This document shows, in pieces, positions 51,601-61,019 of a DNA stretch of 64,000 nt (the stretch's first letter is position 1; every line of letters starts with the position of its first letter). Source of the stretch: DAISJI01 sp964559835 (GTDB taxonomy: Bacteria > Acidobacteriota > Terriglobia > Terriglobales > Acidobacteriaceae); NCBI GenBank assembly GCA_964559835.1, contig CAZLJE010000026.1:1-64000 (forward strand). The letters run 5' to 3'. The notes beneath the pieces were generated by a model, which saw only the letters and a list, made by a program, of their open reading frames with translations, did not search any database and was not told the DNA's origin. A program made the position numbers and the translations under genes.

Positions 51601-52035
51601 CTATCCGTTTACGTAACGGAATCCCATGCTCCGCAGCAGCGGCTCCGTCAGCGATACGTCCATCGGAATCTGCATCGGGCGCGAGACATTCGCCGACGCG
51701 ATTGCTTGCCGGATTGCGTGTTCGGGAAGGTTCATCGGATCCTGCACCAGGAAATCGGTAACACTGTCCGCGTCGTCGGCCTCGACGGGCCGCAGCATGA
51801 GCTTGGAGCATACGAAGTAGATTTCGTAGTACCCCTTGGTGAATACAATCTTGAAGCGGCCGGTATACGTATTGGCGTCCAGCGGTGGAGCCGCGGCCGG
51901 CTCTTCCTGCAAGGCGCCCCGCGAGGACGACTGGCTCGTGAGGTCCCACAGTTTCAACAGACGGCGCTCGTCCTGGGTGAGGGCCCGGCGTAGCGTCTGT
52001 TCCATTTTGGCGAGATTGGCTTCGAAGGAAGACAT
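51601..52035 (-). CDS. Hypothetical protein
   Basis: 144 residues. MSSFEANLAKMEQTLRRALT suggests a helical start, then an Ala/Pro/Ser spacer, then a beta-rich part (TGRFKIVFTKGYYEIYFVCS). No known motif recognised. Divergent from the M48 gene, sharing an upstream dyad. Confidence 0.6.
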   Translation of the reverse strand: MSSFEANLAKMEQTLRRALTQDERRLLKLWDLTSQSSSRGALQEEPAAAPPLDANTYTGRFKIVFTKGYYEIYFVCSKLMLRPVEADDADSVTDFLVQDPMNLPEHAIRQAIASANVSRPMQIPMDVSLTEPLLRSMGFRYVNG

Positions 52036-52090
52036 GTCGACGTTGCCGTCAAGCTCTGGACCGGCCGAAAACCAGTGTAACTCCGCTCTA

Positions 52091-52133
52091 TTATCAGCGT
52101 TTCACAGGGCTTGGGACGCACCAACGCTGATAA
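52091..52133. promoter_or_regulatory. Perfect dyad upstream of the M48 gene
   Basis: TTATCAGCGTT (52091-52101) and AACGCTGATAA (52123-52133), 11-base perfect inverted repeat with 21-base spacer, in the divergent region between the hypothetical gene and the M48 protease. Could be a regulator-binding site or a hairpin. Confidence 0.5.
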
Positions 52134-52227
52134 CAGCCTACTTTGCGGACTGGTGCGGCATCTAATTGCGGAGATATTCTTCCCAGGTCAGTTCTGTGCG
52201 GCGGGAGTTCGCCGGACAGGAGGAACG

Positions 52228-53670
52228 ATGAGAAGGTCATTGCGTACTCGTGCACTGGCTGTACTGCTTGTTTTCGTGACCGCTTTCCCCGGATGGATGC
52301 TCGCGGCCGTCAAGCGCGGCCCGGAATTGCCGGACCCGGGCGATGTTGGCGTTAGCAAGCAGGACCAGGAGCGGCTGGGTTTACAAGCTGCCGCTGAAGT
52401 GTACAAGCAGATGCCGGTCCTGCCCGATTCGAGCCCGGTAACGCAGTACGTCAACCAGCTCGGCGCGCGGCTCAGGGCACAGATCCCACCGCAATACAAC
52501 TGGCCCTACCAGTTCCATGTCATCCCGCAGAAGGAAATCAATGCCTTCGCCCTGCCCGGAGGACAGATCTTCATCAACCTGGGCACCATTCTGGCGGCGG
52601 ACAACGAAGCCGAACTCGCCGGCGTTATGTCTCACGAGATGTCGCACGTCTACATGCAGCATTCCATCAAGCAGATGCGCAAGAACCAGGGGCCCAGCGT
52701 CCTCGCTGGCCTGGGACAGATCCTGGGACAGATGATCGGCGGGGTCGGTGGTGCGGTGGCGAGCCTCGGCGCCCAATTGGGAGCCGGCGCCCTGAGCATG
52801 AAGTACTCGCGCGGTGACGAAGCGCAGGCCGACGCCGTCGGCGCCATCATCATGTACAAGGCCGGTTACGACCCCCATTACCTCGCGCAGTTTTTCCAGA
52901 AGCTGGAACAACAGGGAGGGTCTGGCGGACCGCAGTTCCTGAGCGACCACCCGAATCCCGGAAACCGCTATCAGGCGATCTCGAACGAGGTCAGGGATTG
53001 GCCGACGCGCCAGTATCACAACGATACCCCGCAGTTCCAGCAGGCAAAGGCGAGCGTGCGCGGTATGCGTCTTTACACCGCGCAGGAGATCGCACAGATG
53101 GCCAAGTCCGGCCAGATCCACAACACCGGCATGCCGGCAACCGTCCAGCAGGCGCCCACCACCATGGGCAACGTCTCACGCTCCGAAGTCATGCCCAGCG
53201 GCGAGTTCAAGACCTTGAACACGCAGCTTTTCAGCATCGACTACCCGAGCAACTGGCAGGTGACGCAGGACCAGCAAACAGGAGGCGTGACCATCGCTCC
53301 GCCCTCGGGAGCCACGCAAGGTGCAATCGCCTATGGCGTGGTGATTGGCCAGGCGGCGCCGCAGGCGAATTCGTTGGACGACGCCGTCAACCAGCTTGTC
53401 CAGGGCATGATGCAGCAGAACCAGGGCATGCGGCAGATCAGTGGGCTACAGAGAATTCGCGTCAATGGCGTCGAAGGACGCGCAGTCGACATGACCGGAA
53501 CGTCGCCGATCTCGGAAGGCGGGAGGCAGCTGCAGGAGCATGACTGGCTGGTCGCCGTGCCTGGGCAACAAGGCCTGGTGTACCTGGTCTTCGTGGCCCC
53601 GGAACGCGACTTCAGTCAGTTGAAGAACACCTATACCGAAATGTTACGGACCTTCCGCTTGAACGAGTAA
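52228..53670 (+). CDS. Secreted M48-family metalloprotease
   Basis: 480 residues from ATG 52228 (AGGAGG seven bases upstream). Signal peptide MRRSLRTRALAVLLVFVTAF. Zinc site HEMSH (His136, Glu137, His140) and third ligand Glu198 in RGDEAQAD. BepA/YfgC-like envelope protease with a long C-terminal domain (about 330-480: FSIDYPSNWQVTQDQQTGGV). Probably quality control of outer-membrane proteins. Confidence 0.93.
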   Translation: MRRSLRTRALAVLLVFVTAFPGWMLAAVKRGPELPDPGDVGVSKQDQERLGLQAAAEVYKQMPVLPDSSPVTQYVNQLGARLRAQIPPQYNWPYQFHVIPQKEINAFALPGGQIFINLGTILAADNEAELAGVMSHEMSHVYMQHSIKQMRKNQGPSVLAGLGQILGQMIGGVGGAVASLGAQLGAGALSMKYSRGDEAQADAVGAIIMYKAGYDPHYLAQFFQKLEQQGGSGGPQFLSDHPNPGNRYQAISNEVRDWPTRQYHNDTPQFQQAKASVRGMRLYTAQEIAQMAKSGQIHNTGMPATVQQAPTTMGNVSRSEVMPSGEFKTLNTQLFSIDYPSNWQVTQDQQTGGVTIAPPSGATQGAIAYGVVIGQAAPQANSLDDAVNQLVQGMMQQNQGMRQISGLQRIRVNGVEGRAVDMTGTSPISEGGRQLQEHDWLVAVPGQQGLVYLVFVAPERDFSQLKNTYTEMLRTFRLNE

Positions 53671-53778
53671 CGGCCAAGATAAGGCACTTGCATCCTGACG
53701 GACTTCTGCACACAATGCAGAAGTCCATTCTCTGTGGGGGTCCCTGACGCGCCGTTTTGCGCCTGTTGGGGTGACTGT

Positions 53779-54432
53779 ATGGGTGTAGCGGCACATCTCG
53801 GAATCGACCTGGCGCAGTACGACGAGCGCATCCGCACGTTTATCCCTCACTACGAAGAGATGCTCGACGTCGCGGCGGACGCCGTTCCTGCCATGGCGCG
53901 CACCATCGTCGACCTCGGAACCGGCACTGGCGCGCTGGCGGCACGTTGCCTGGAACACGCGCCACGCGCACACGTCATCGGCATCGATTCCGATGGCGGC
54001 ATTCTCTCCGCTGCCGCCGGACGCCTCCAGAAGCGCGGCTGCTTCGTTTGCGCCGATTTCGTTACCGCACCGCTGCCGCAATGCGACGTGGTCGTCGCCT
54101 CTTTCTCGCTCCATCATGTCCGCACCAGGCCTGCGAAGACCGCGCTGTACCGTCGAGTGCGGGCGGCGCTGCCACGCGGTGGCGTTCTCATAACCGTCGA
54201 TTGTCATCCCGCGGCCGACCCGGAACTCGCGCAGGAGCAGCACATGGCTTGGCGCGCACACCTGGAGAACTACTACAGCCGTGCGCGAGCGGTTTCCTTG
54301 CTCAAGGCGTGGTCGCACGAGGACTTCTATGTCCCGCTCGACGCAGAGATGGCTCTCATGCGCCAGGCGGGATTGCGAACGGAAACGTTGTGGCGCAAGG
54401 GCGCCTTCGCGGTGATCGTTGGGAAGAAATGA
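53779..54432 (+). CDS. SAM-dependent methyltransferase
   Basis: 217 residues from ATG 53779; an in-frame start 15 codons upstream is less likely. Class I methyltransferase: motif I VDLGTGTGALAARCLE, acidic end of beta-2 VIGIDSD, then CADFVTAPLPQCDVVVASFS. C-terminal part GLRTETLWRKGAFAVIVGKK. Substrate unknown. Confidence 0.85.
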   Translation: MGVAAHLGIDLAQYDERIRTFIPHYEEMLDVAADAVPAMARTIVDLGTGTGALAARCLEHAPRAHVIGIDSDGGILSAAAGRLQKRGCFVCADFVTAPLPQCDVVVASFSLHHVRTRPAKTALYRRVRAALPRGGVLITVDCHPAADPELAQEQHMAWRAHLENYYSRARAVSLLKAWSHEDFYVPLDAEMALMRQAGLRTETLWRKGAFAVIVGKK

Positions 54433-54510
54433 GTCTTGCGGAGTGAGATGGTCCAGTCAGCCTGAAAGTTGAGTTCGGAACCCGCAGTCCGGAGCCCGGA
54501 AGCCGGAACC

Positions 54511-55095
54511 CTACCCCTTCTTGAGCTCGACCAGTACCTGGCGGGCGACTTCCTTCAGCGTCTCGAACACTCCTACACCCTGGAAGGCGACGGCCTCGAA
54601 CACCGGCTCGCTTTTCTTGATCAGTTCCTTCTTCAGGGCGTCGACGCCGAGCGCGTTGGGCAGGTCGCGCTTGTTGAGCTGCAGGACGTACGGCACCTTC
54701 ATGAAGTCGTACCCGTGCTCCTTCATGTTGTCCTGCAGGTTTTCCAGCGCTTCAATGTTGGCGTCCATGCGCTCTTCCTGCGAGTCGGCGACGAAGACCA
54801 CCCCATCGACGCCACGCAGGATGAGCTTGCGGCTGGCGTCATAGAAGACCTGTCCAGGAACGGTATAGAGGTGGAAGCGGGTCTTGAAGCCGCGGACGGT
54901 GCCGAGGTCGAGAGGCAGGAAATCGAAGAACAGCGTGCGATCGGTCTCGGTAGCCAGCGAAATCATCTTGCCCTTCTGCTTCTCGCTGGTCTTGTCGAAG
55001 ATGTATTGCAAGTTGGTCGTCTTGCCGCCGAGGCCGGCGCCGTAATAGACGATCTTGCAATTGATCTCGCGCGCTGCAAAGTTAATCGTGCTCAC
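54511..55095 (-). CDS. MglA-like small Ras-family GTPase
   Basis: 194 residues. P-loop YGAGLGGKT (about 18-26), G3 region VPGQVFYDASRK, G4 NKRD. MglA family, which sets cell polarity and gliding direction in Myxococcus together with MglB (roadblock). No roadblock gene adjoins. C-terminal VARQVLVELKKG. A cytoplasmic GTPase switch; effector unknown. Confidence 0.9.
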   Translation of the reverse strand: MSTINFAAREINCKIVYYGAGLGGKTTNLQYIFDKTSEKQKGKMISLATETDRTLFFDFLPLDLGTVRGFKTRFHLYTVPGQVFYDASRKLILRGVDGVVFVADSQEERMDANIEALENLQDNMKEHGYDFMKVPYVLQLNKRDLPNALGVDALKKELIKKSEPVFEAVAFQGVGVFETLKEVARQVLVELKKG

Positions 55096-55202
55096 GGCGT
55101 GTCCCTTGGGGGCTCCGCACGGAGCCGCCCTTCATCCCGAACTGCACCTTTGGGAATGCTGTTTATACCACACCGCGAGGGCTGTCCGAATACCCTCTTA
55201 AT

Positions 55203-56492
55203 TCACGGAGCGGTGGAACCGCTGCGATTGGCGCTCGGCGGCAGCGGATAATATCCCTCGCGCGCATAGACCTTCAAGCCGGGGCGGTCTACCCGGACCT
55301 CGATGGTGCGGTGCGACGTCGAGGGCGTGGAACGCGTGTAATAGCCGATCGTGTACTGGTTGCGGGCCTCTTCGGTGATGCGTGCGTATGTCTGCTCGAT
55401 CGCGTCCTGCGAAAATTCGTTGTAGACGGAACCGCCCGTCGCGCTGGCGTACTTGGGCAGAATGTTGCCGTAACCGGTTCCGGGAATGCGTATCTTCTCC
55501 AAAGTGCCATAGCCCGGAATCGCGGCAGAGCCGACGCCTACGCCATAGACGGAGATCTGGCGCGTGAGCAGCACTTTCAAAACTTCGGCGTAGCTTGCGT
55601 TCGACCCCATCTCCCGCCCGTCGCTGATGATGAACAGGATCTTGCGCCGGTCGCGCGGCCGGCGCGACAGGTCGAGCGCTGCCTCGAGGATAGCGTCGTT
55701 CAGCACCCGGGACGGCGGACGCACATCGGCCCGCCCGACCTGGTTCGTGATCGGCGATCCCGGGTCGATCGGATGACCGTTGATGTTCGGATTGTTCTGC
55801 GCCATCGGCCCCGACGTGACCGGCACGCCTCCGCCTTCCGACGCCCGCCGTTCCTTCAGCCGTTTGACCGAGCTGTCGAGAGTCTGGTTGACCGCCGTGA
55901 AGTCTTGCACCTTGGCGACCGTGTTCGTATACGTGAAGATGCTGACCTCGTCGTATTGTCCGAAGGCGCCGATGAGCGCGGTCATCGAGTTCTTGACCTT
56001 GGCGAACGTCGTCTCAGGCATTCCCAGGTCGAGTACGATGGCCGCTGAAAGCGGGAAAGGGTCGCTGGTGAAGAACGAGATCCGCTGCGGGACGTCATCC
56101 TCCAAGACCGTGAAATCCTTCATCGTCAGGCCTGAGACCAGATGACCCGACGCGTCCTTGATCGTGACGGGCACCGGGACGAAGCTCGGGTTGACGATGA
56201 TCTTGAATAGCTGATCACGGTCAGCGCTTTGCGCCTGAGTCGCTCCGCCCTGCGGCACGGTCTTCACCTCGGGCGTGGGAGGCGCCTGCTGCTGGTCCGT
56301 GGGCTGGGCCGGAGGACGGGCCGGAGCTGGCTGCGGAACGGGCCCCTGCGGCAATTCCGATTGCTGCTTCTTCGACGAGGGTGCGTCGGGGACATTTTGC
56401 TGGCTGGGGGCTGCCTGGCCATGGCCGAGGTTGGCCGTCGACAGTACCAGGAGCATCAGAAGTTTTGTGACACTTCGGAACAAGCGGGTCAT
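55203..56492 (-). CDS. Secreted VWFA-related protein with altered MIDAS
   Basis: 429 residues with a signal peptide and Gln/Pro-rich linker. vWA domain begins LSAAIVLDLGMPETTFAKVK: the MIDAS DxSxS is DLGMP here, so metal binding is likely lost or different. LFIISDGREM holds the second acidic site. C-terminal TIGYYTRSTPSTSHRTIEVR and GYYPLPPS match the acidobacterial VWFA-related family. Divergent from a second vWA gene. Confidence 0.85.
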   Translation of the reverse strand: MTRLFRSVTKLLMLLVLSTANLGHGQAAPSQQNVPDAPSSKKQQSELPQGPVPQPAPARPPAQPTDQQQAPPTPEVKTVPQGGATQAQSADRDQLFKIIVNPSFVPVPVTIKDASGHLVSGLTMKDFTVLEDDVPQRISFFTSDPFPLSAAIVLDLGMPETTFAKVKNSMTALIGAFGQYDEVSIFTYTNTVAKVQDFTAVNQTLDSSVKRLKERRASEGGGVPVTSGPMAQNNPNINGHPIDPGSPITNQVGRADVRPPSRVLNDAILEAALDLSRRPRDRRKILFIISDGREMGSNASYAEVLKVLLTRQISVYGVGVGSAAIPGYGTLEKIRIPGTGYGNILPKYASATGGSVYNEFSQDAIEQTYARITEEARNQYTIGYYTRSTPSTSHRTIEVRVDRPGLKVYAREGYYPLPPSANRSGSTAP

Positions 56493-56596
56493 CTAAGTCT
56501 CCATATTACCGGACACTTAAACCCTTCGCACAGCAACTTCGTTTCGAAGGCAGGTTTAGAATAACCCGTAGAGAGCCTCCCCGGCTCGGAGAAGTT

Positions 56597-57622
56597 ATGG
56601 TTTCAGTTTTCTCCAGGAAACCGATTTGGGCCACGGTCGCGGTGGCGATATGCATTCTGATACCGCTCAGCGCCTTTGCGCAGAAGCCCGAAGACGACCA
56701 GTCGGTCACGACCCTGAAGGTCAACGTCAACGTCGTCAACCTGTTCTTCAACGTGAAGGACAAGCGCGGCGCGCTGATCCCGAACCTGTCGAAGGACAAG
56801 TTCCAGATCTTCGAAGACGGCAAGCCGCAGACCATCAAGTATTTCTCCGCCGAATCGAACCAGCCGCTAACTCTCGGCCTGCTCATCGACAGCAGCGCCA
56901 GCCAGGAACGCGTGCTACAGGACGAAAAGATCGCGGGCTCCCAGTTCTTGCGCGAAGTGCTGCGCAAGGATGACCTGGCGTTCGTCATCAGTTTCGACGT
57001 GAACGTCGACCTGCTCCAGGACTACACCAACGACGCGTCCATGCTGCGCCACGCCATGGAACGCGCCAAGATCAACAGCGGCGGCGCCGGCGGCGGATTG
57101 CCCGGACTTGGCGGGGGACCGTTGCCGACCTCGAATAATCCACGCGGCACATTGCTCTACGACGCCGTGTATCTAGCGGCCAACGAGAAGCTGGCGAAGG
57201 AAGTCGGGCGCAAGGCGATGATCATGCTCACCGACGGCGAGGACCAGGGCAGCCAGATGCGCATCGCTCAGGCGGTCGAGGCGGCCCAGAAGGCGGACTC
57301 CATCGTGTACGTCATCATGATCGCCGACCGCTGGTTCTACGGCGGCATGGGTTACTCCGGCGACCGGCAGATGAAAAAGCTCTGCGAAGAGACCGGTGGC
57401 CGCGTGATCAACGCCGGCAACAAGCCGGAGAAACTGAAAGAGGCGTTCGACCAAATCGCGCAGGAACTGCGCAGCCAGTACAACATCGGTTATACGCCGA
57501 CCAATACCGCGCGCGACGGCAGCTTCCGCAAGGTCGAGATCAAGCCCGTCGCGAAGGACCTCAAGATCCAGGCCCGCCAGGGCTACTACGCTCCCGACGG
57601 CAAACACGACAACGGGGAGTAA
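56597..57622 (+). CDS. Secreted VWFA-related protein
   Basis: 341 residues. Signal peptide MVSVFSRKPIWATVAVAICI; vWA domain with intact DSSAS MIDAS in LGLLIDSSASQERVL, then NPRGTLLYDAVYLAA and MLTDGEDQGS. Ends ARQGYYAPDGK. Gly-rich spacer GGAGGGLPGLGGGP inside. Same family as 43335-44477 and 55203-56492. Confidence 0.88.
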   Translation: MVSVFSRKPIWATVAVAICILIPLSAFAQKPEDDQSVTTLKVNVNVVNLFFNVKDKRGALIPNLSKDKFQIFEDGKPQTIKYFSAESNQPLTLGLLIDSSASQERVLQDEKIAGSQFLREVLRKDDLAFVISFDVNVDLLQDYTNDASMLRHAMERAKINSGGAGGGLPGLGGGPLPTSNNPRGTLLYDAVYLAANEKLAKEVGRKAMIMLTDGEDQGSQMRIAQAVEAAQKADSIVYVIMIADRWFYGGMGYSGDRQMKKLCEETGGRVINAGNKPEKLKEAFDQIAQELRSQYNIGYTPTNTARDGSFRKVEIKPVAKDLKIQARQGYYAPDGKHDNGE

Positions 57623-57697
57623 GGCACCTGGCTGCGGATTCGCGGAACTCAGCCGCCTGCAGCCCAAAACCCCGCTTGTGCTACCCTTTTCGCCCCA

Positions 57698-58720
57698 ATG
57701 GGCGACTTCGAAAAAGCTCCGCCGGACGTGCAGGAGATCCTCTCCAAGCCTATTCGCGAGATGGGCCTGAAACTCGAGGGGTCCCCGATCGAGCGATTCG
57801 TCCAGCAGCTCTATCGCGAACTCGAACGCAAGGGCCTGAAGAAGTTCCACCCGCCGTTCTATCTTTCCGACGAATGGGGATGCCCCGACCAGCAGCCCGT
57901 CATCGGCATACCTTTTTATCTCGCGGACCCGAAGCTGGCGCGCCTGGAACGCGAGATGAACGATCTGGAAGATTCGCGCCAGATCATGATGTACATGCGT
58001 CACGAGGCCGGGCACGCATTCAACTACGCCTATCAACTGTTCAAGACGCCCGAGTGGCGCGAGTTGTTCGGACCGTTCCGGCGGCCGTATCGCGACTTCT
58101 ATCGCCCCGTCGCTTTCTCACGCCAGTTCGTGCGCCACATGGAAGGTTGGTACGCCCAGAAACATCCGGACGAAGATTTCGCCGAAACCTTCGCCGTATG
58201 GATGACGCCGCGTGCGCAGTGGCGCAAGCGCTATGAAGGTTGGGGCGCGATGAAGAAGCTCCTCTACATGGAGCGCATGGGAAGAAAGCTCGGCAATGTC
58301 GAGCCGCTCGTCGCGCAAAGCACGTCCGACATCGCGGACATCACCGTCGAGGAGATGGACGTCACGCCCGCGGATTTCTACGCGAAAGCGGCCGAGCACC
58401 AGCTTTCTCCCGGCGACCTCACGCTCGACACCGACTTGACCGACATCTTTAACGTCTCCCGCCGGCGCAAGCAAGGCGTGCGTCCCGCAATCGATTTTCT
58501 GCGCGAGAACCGCAAGACCATCACCGACAAAGTCACTTACTGGACCGGCGTGCAGCGCCCGCTGCTGAAAAAGCTGATGGAAGCCATCGAAGCGCGCGTC
58601 GCGGAATTGAAGTTGAACGTCGAAACATCCGCCGAGCGACAGCATCTAACAGAAGTAGTGACCTATATAACGGCGCTTGCCATGAACTACATCAGCCGCG
58701 GCAAATTCACTCAGCCGTAG
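57698..58720 (+). CDS. Putative zinc-binding metallopeptidase
   Basis: 340 residues. HEAGH at 102-106 and HPDEDFAETFAVW (about 156-168) match the putative zinc-binding metallopeptidase family (Peptidase_Mx-like). C-terminal helical half (YWTGVQRPLLKKLMEAIEAR). No signal peptide, so likely cytoplasmic. Adjacent to an ATP-grasp enzyme in the same direction. Confidence 0.8.
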   Translation: MGDFEKAPPDVQEILSKPIREMGLKLEGSPIERFVQQLYRELERKGLKKFHPPFYLSDEWGCPDQQPVIGIPFYLADPKLARLEREMNDLEDSRQIMMYMRHEAGHAFNYAYQLFKTPEWRELFGPFRRPYRDFYRPVAFSRQFVRHMEGWYAQKHPDEDFAETFAVWMTPRAQWRKRYEGWGAMKKLLYMERMGRKLGNVEPLVAQSTSDIADITVEEMDVTPADFYAKAAEHQLSPGDLTLDTDLTDIFNVSRRRKQGVRPAIDFLRENRKTITDKVTYWTGVQRPLLKKLMEAIEARVAELKLNVETSAERQHLTEVVTYITALAMNYISRGKFTQP

Positions 58721-58822
58721 TGCCGACGTTTAGGCGGAACAGTTCTAGGCACTCCGCCCGCGCCAATATTCGTTGCAAAATAATGGAAACAGTCGCGGCC
58801 GCTGCCGCGCTGTGAAGGATTC

Positions 58823-59902
58823 ATGGCCAACAAGCCGCTGAAGATCGCGATCCTCTACGACACGTGGGAAGATGCTGCACCCGAGCCGGGCGCGGAACCC
58901 GAGCCGGCGCCAGAGCAGGAAAAGCCGAAAAAGAAAAAGCCTGCTTCGACGAAGAAGAGGCGCAAGAAGAAGAACAAGTTCGACCGCGAAGAGATCTTCG
59001 ACGCGCTGGAAAAACTCGGGCACGATCCCACATACCTGATCCTGGACGGCCACAAGCCTTCGCTGCTCGCGCTGGCGAAGTATCACTGCGACCTCATCTT
59101 TAATCTGACGGAATCCTTCGCCGGCATCGACACCAACGATAAGAACATCGCCGCCTTTCTCGACCTGCTCCAGATGCCATACACGGGCTGCGGGTCGGAG
59201 GCGCTGTACCTCGCGCAGGACAAGGCGCTGGCCAAGAAGCTGTTCGATTTCCACGGCATCAAGACGCCTGACTTCGCGACGTCGTTCCGCGGCCGCCTCG
59301 ACCACGCCCACGACATCAAGTTCCCTCTCATCGTGAAGCCCACGTCCGAAGACGGTTCGATCGGCATCGACGTTGGATCGGTCGTCGACAACGTCAAGGA
59401 ACTGATGGAGCGTATCCATTACATCCACGAGGAATTCGATTCGCCGGTCCTCATCGAGGAGTACATCGAAGGACGAGAGATCTATGGCGCCATCATCGGC
59501 AATGACACGCCGGAATCGTTGCCGCTGATCGAACTCGATCTCTCGAAGCTCCCGAAGGGAACGCCGCGCATCGCCTGCCAGGACGTGAAGTTCATGAAGG
59601 ACACGGAGGCCTACAAGGTCACCAAGTCCGCGCCCGTCGAAGACCTCGACGAAGAGACCGTGCAGAAGCTGTACAACACCTCCATGGCCGCATATCGCGC
59701 GCTCAAGATGCGCGACTACGCCCGTATCGACATGCGCCTGACGCCGAAGGGCGAGGTATACGTCATCGAGGCCAATCCGAATCCCTGGCTCTGGAGTTCG
59801 GCGGAATTCGCCATGGCCGCCAAGGCGTCAGGCCGTTCTTACACCGAAATGGTCGGGGCCATCGTCGATCTCGCCCTCGCGCGCTACCGCACGAACACGT
59901 AG
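58823..59902 (+). CDS. D-alanine-D-alanine ligase-like ATP-grasp protein with Lys/Glu-rich insert
   Basis: 359 residues. ATP-grasp fold: IAILYDTWEDAAPEP start, FPLIVKPTSEDGSIGIDVGS lysine, VLIEEYIEGREIYGAIIG, and the C-terminal metal-binding VYVIEANPNPW. Residues about 17-52 are an acidic-Pro then Lys-rich insert (PKKKKPASTKKRRKKK). Relatives are D-Ala-D-Ala ligases; some act on other peptides. Lies 100 bases after the metallopeptidase. No motifs fix D-Ala specificity. Confidence 0.85.
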   Translation: MANKPLKIAILYDTWEDAAPEPGAEPEPAPEQEKPKKKKPASTKKRRKKKNKFDREEIFDALEKLGHDPTYLILDGHKPSLLALAKYHCDLIFNLTESFAGIDTNDKNIAAFLDLLQMPYTGCGSEALYLAQDKALAKKLFDFHGIKTPDFATSFRGRLDHAHDIKFPLIVKPTSEDGSIGIDVGSVVDNVKELMERIHYIHEEFDSPVLIEEYIEGREIYGAIIGNDTPESLPLIELDLSKLPKGTPRIACQDVKFMKDTEAYKVTKSAPVEDLDEETVQKLYNTSMAAYRALKMRDYARIDMRLTPKGEVYVIEANPNPWLWSSAEFAMAAKASGRSYTEMVGAIVDLALARYRTNT

Positions 59903-60005
59903 TCACGGCGGTCAGCCGGAAGTCCATTCCCCGCACTCCGCAAGTTCGCCGCTCACGCGAATTTGTGACTTGATTTTTTCTGGATCGAACGTTTCCTTCG
60001 CCCCG

Positions 60006-60011
60006 TATAAT
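60006..60011 (+). promoter_or_regulatory. Promoter -10 element of ilvE
   Basis: TATAAT about 60 bases upstream of the ilvE ATG. The -35 is weak at the expected spacing. GAAGGAGG precedes the ATG at a normal distance. Confidence 0.45.
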
Positions 60012-60071
60012 GTTCTGTACACCGCTGTGCTCTTTACTTCCAGCCTTGTACGAACTTGAAGGAGGGCCTCC

Positions 60072-61019
60072 ATGGCCATTCAAAAAACGGCGAAGATCTG
60101 GCACAACGGGAGATTGATCCCCTGGGAGGACGCGACGGTCCACGTCATGTGCCACGTTGTGAACTACGGCTCCTCGGTGTTTGAGGGGATCCGTTGCTAC
60201 TCGCAGCCCAAGGGACCTGCGATCTTCCGCGCCCACGAGCACATGCAACGCCTGCTCGATTCGGCCAAGATCTATCGCATGGAAGTGGAGTACACGCGCG
60301 ACGAACTGGTCACTGCGATGACCGAGCTCGTTAGCCACAACGGCGTCGCGCCCTGCTATATCCGACCCCTCATCCTGCGCGGATATGGCGAAGCTGGCGT
60401 TAACCCCAGCAATACGCCGATCGAGGTCTACATCGCGAATTATCCGTGGGGCAAATATCTCGGCCACGGCGCCGACGAAGGCGTCGACGTCTGTGTCTCG
60501 ACGTGGACGCGCATCGCGCCCAACACCCTCCCGGCCATGGCCAAGAGCGGCGCGAACTACATGAACTCGCAGCTCATCAAGATGGAAGCGATCATCAACG
60601 GCTACGTCGAAGGCATCGCGCTCGACGTGAACGGCTACGTGAGCGAGGGCTCGGGCGAGAACATATTCATCGTGCGCCAGGGGAACCTCATCACCGCGCC
60701 ACTGGGGAACTCCGTGCTCCCCGGTATCACGCGCGACTCCGTCATCAAAATCGCCCGCGACTTGAAGGTCCCCGTCGTCGAACAGATGATCCCGCGCGAG
60801 ATGCTGTACGTCGCCGACGAAGTCTTCTTCACCGGCACTGCCGCCGAGATCACGCCCATCCGCTCCGTCGACAAGATCACCGTCGGAAAGGGACACACCG
60901 GCCCGGTCACAAAAGCCATCCGCGACGAGTTCTACGGGATCATCAACGGCACCGAACCCGACCGCTACCACTGGTTCACGCCGGTCCCGGTGAAGGAGAA
61001 ACAGCCAGTCGAGGTGTAG
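60072..61019 (+). CDS. ilvE: Branched-chain amino acid aminotransferase
   Basis: 315 residues, class IV fold PLP enzyme. PLP-Lys158 in AMAKSGANYMNSQLIK; conserved IALDVNGYVSEGSGENIFIV and GITRDSVIKIARDL, EVFFTGTAAEITPI. Transaminates Leu, Ile and Val with 2-oxoglutarate. Strong GGAGGG ribosome binding site. Confidence 0.95.
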   Translation: MAIQKTAKIWHNGRLIPWEDATVHVMCHVVNYGSSVFEGIRCYSQPKGPAIFRAHEHMQRLLDSAKIYRMEVEYTRDELVTAMTELVSHNGVAPCYIRPLILRGYGEAGVNPSNTPIEVYIANYPWGKYLGHGADEGVDVCVSTWTRIAPNTLPAMAKSGANYMNSQLIKMEAIINGYVEGIALDVNGYVSEGSGENIFIVRQGNLITAPLGNSVLPGITRDSVIKIARDLKVPVVEQMIPREMLYVADEVFFTGTAAEITPIRSVDKITVGKGHTGPVTKAIRDEFYGIINGTEPDRYHWFTPVPVKEKQPVEV

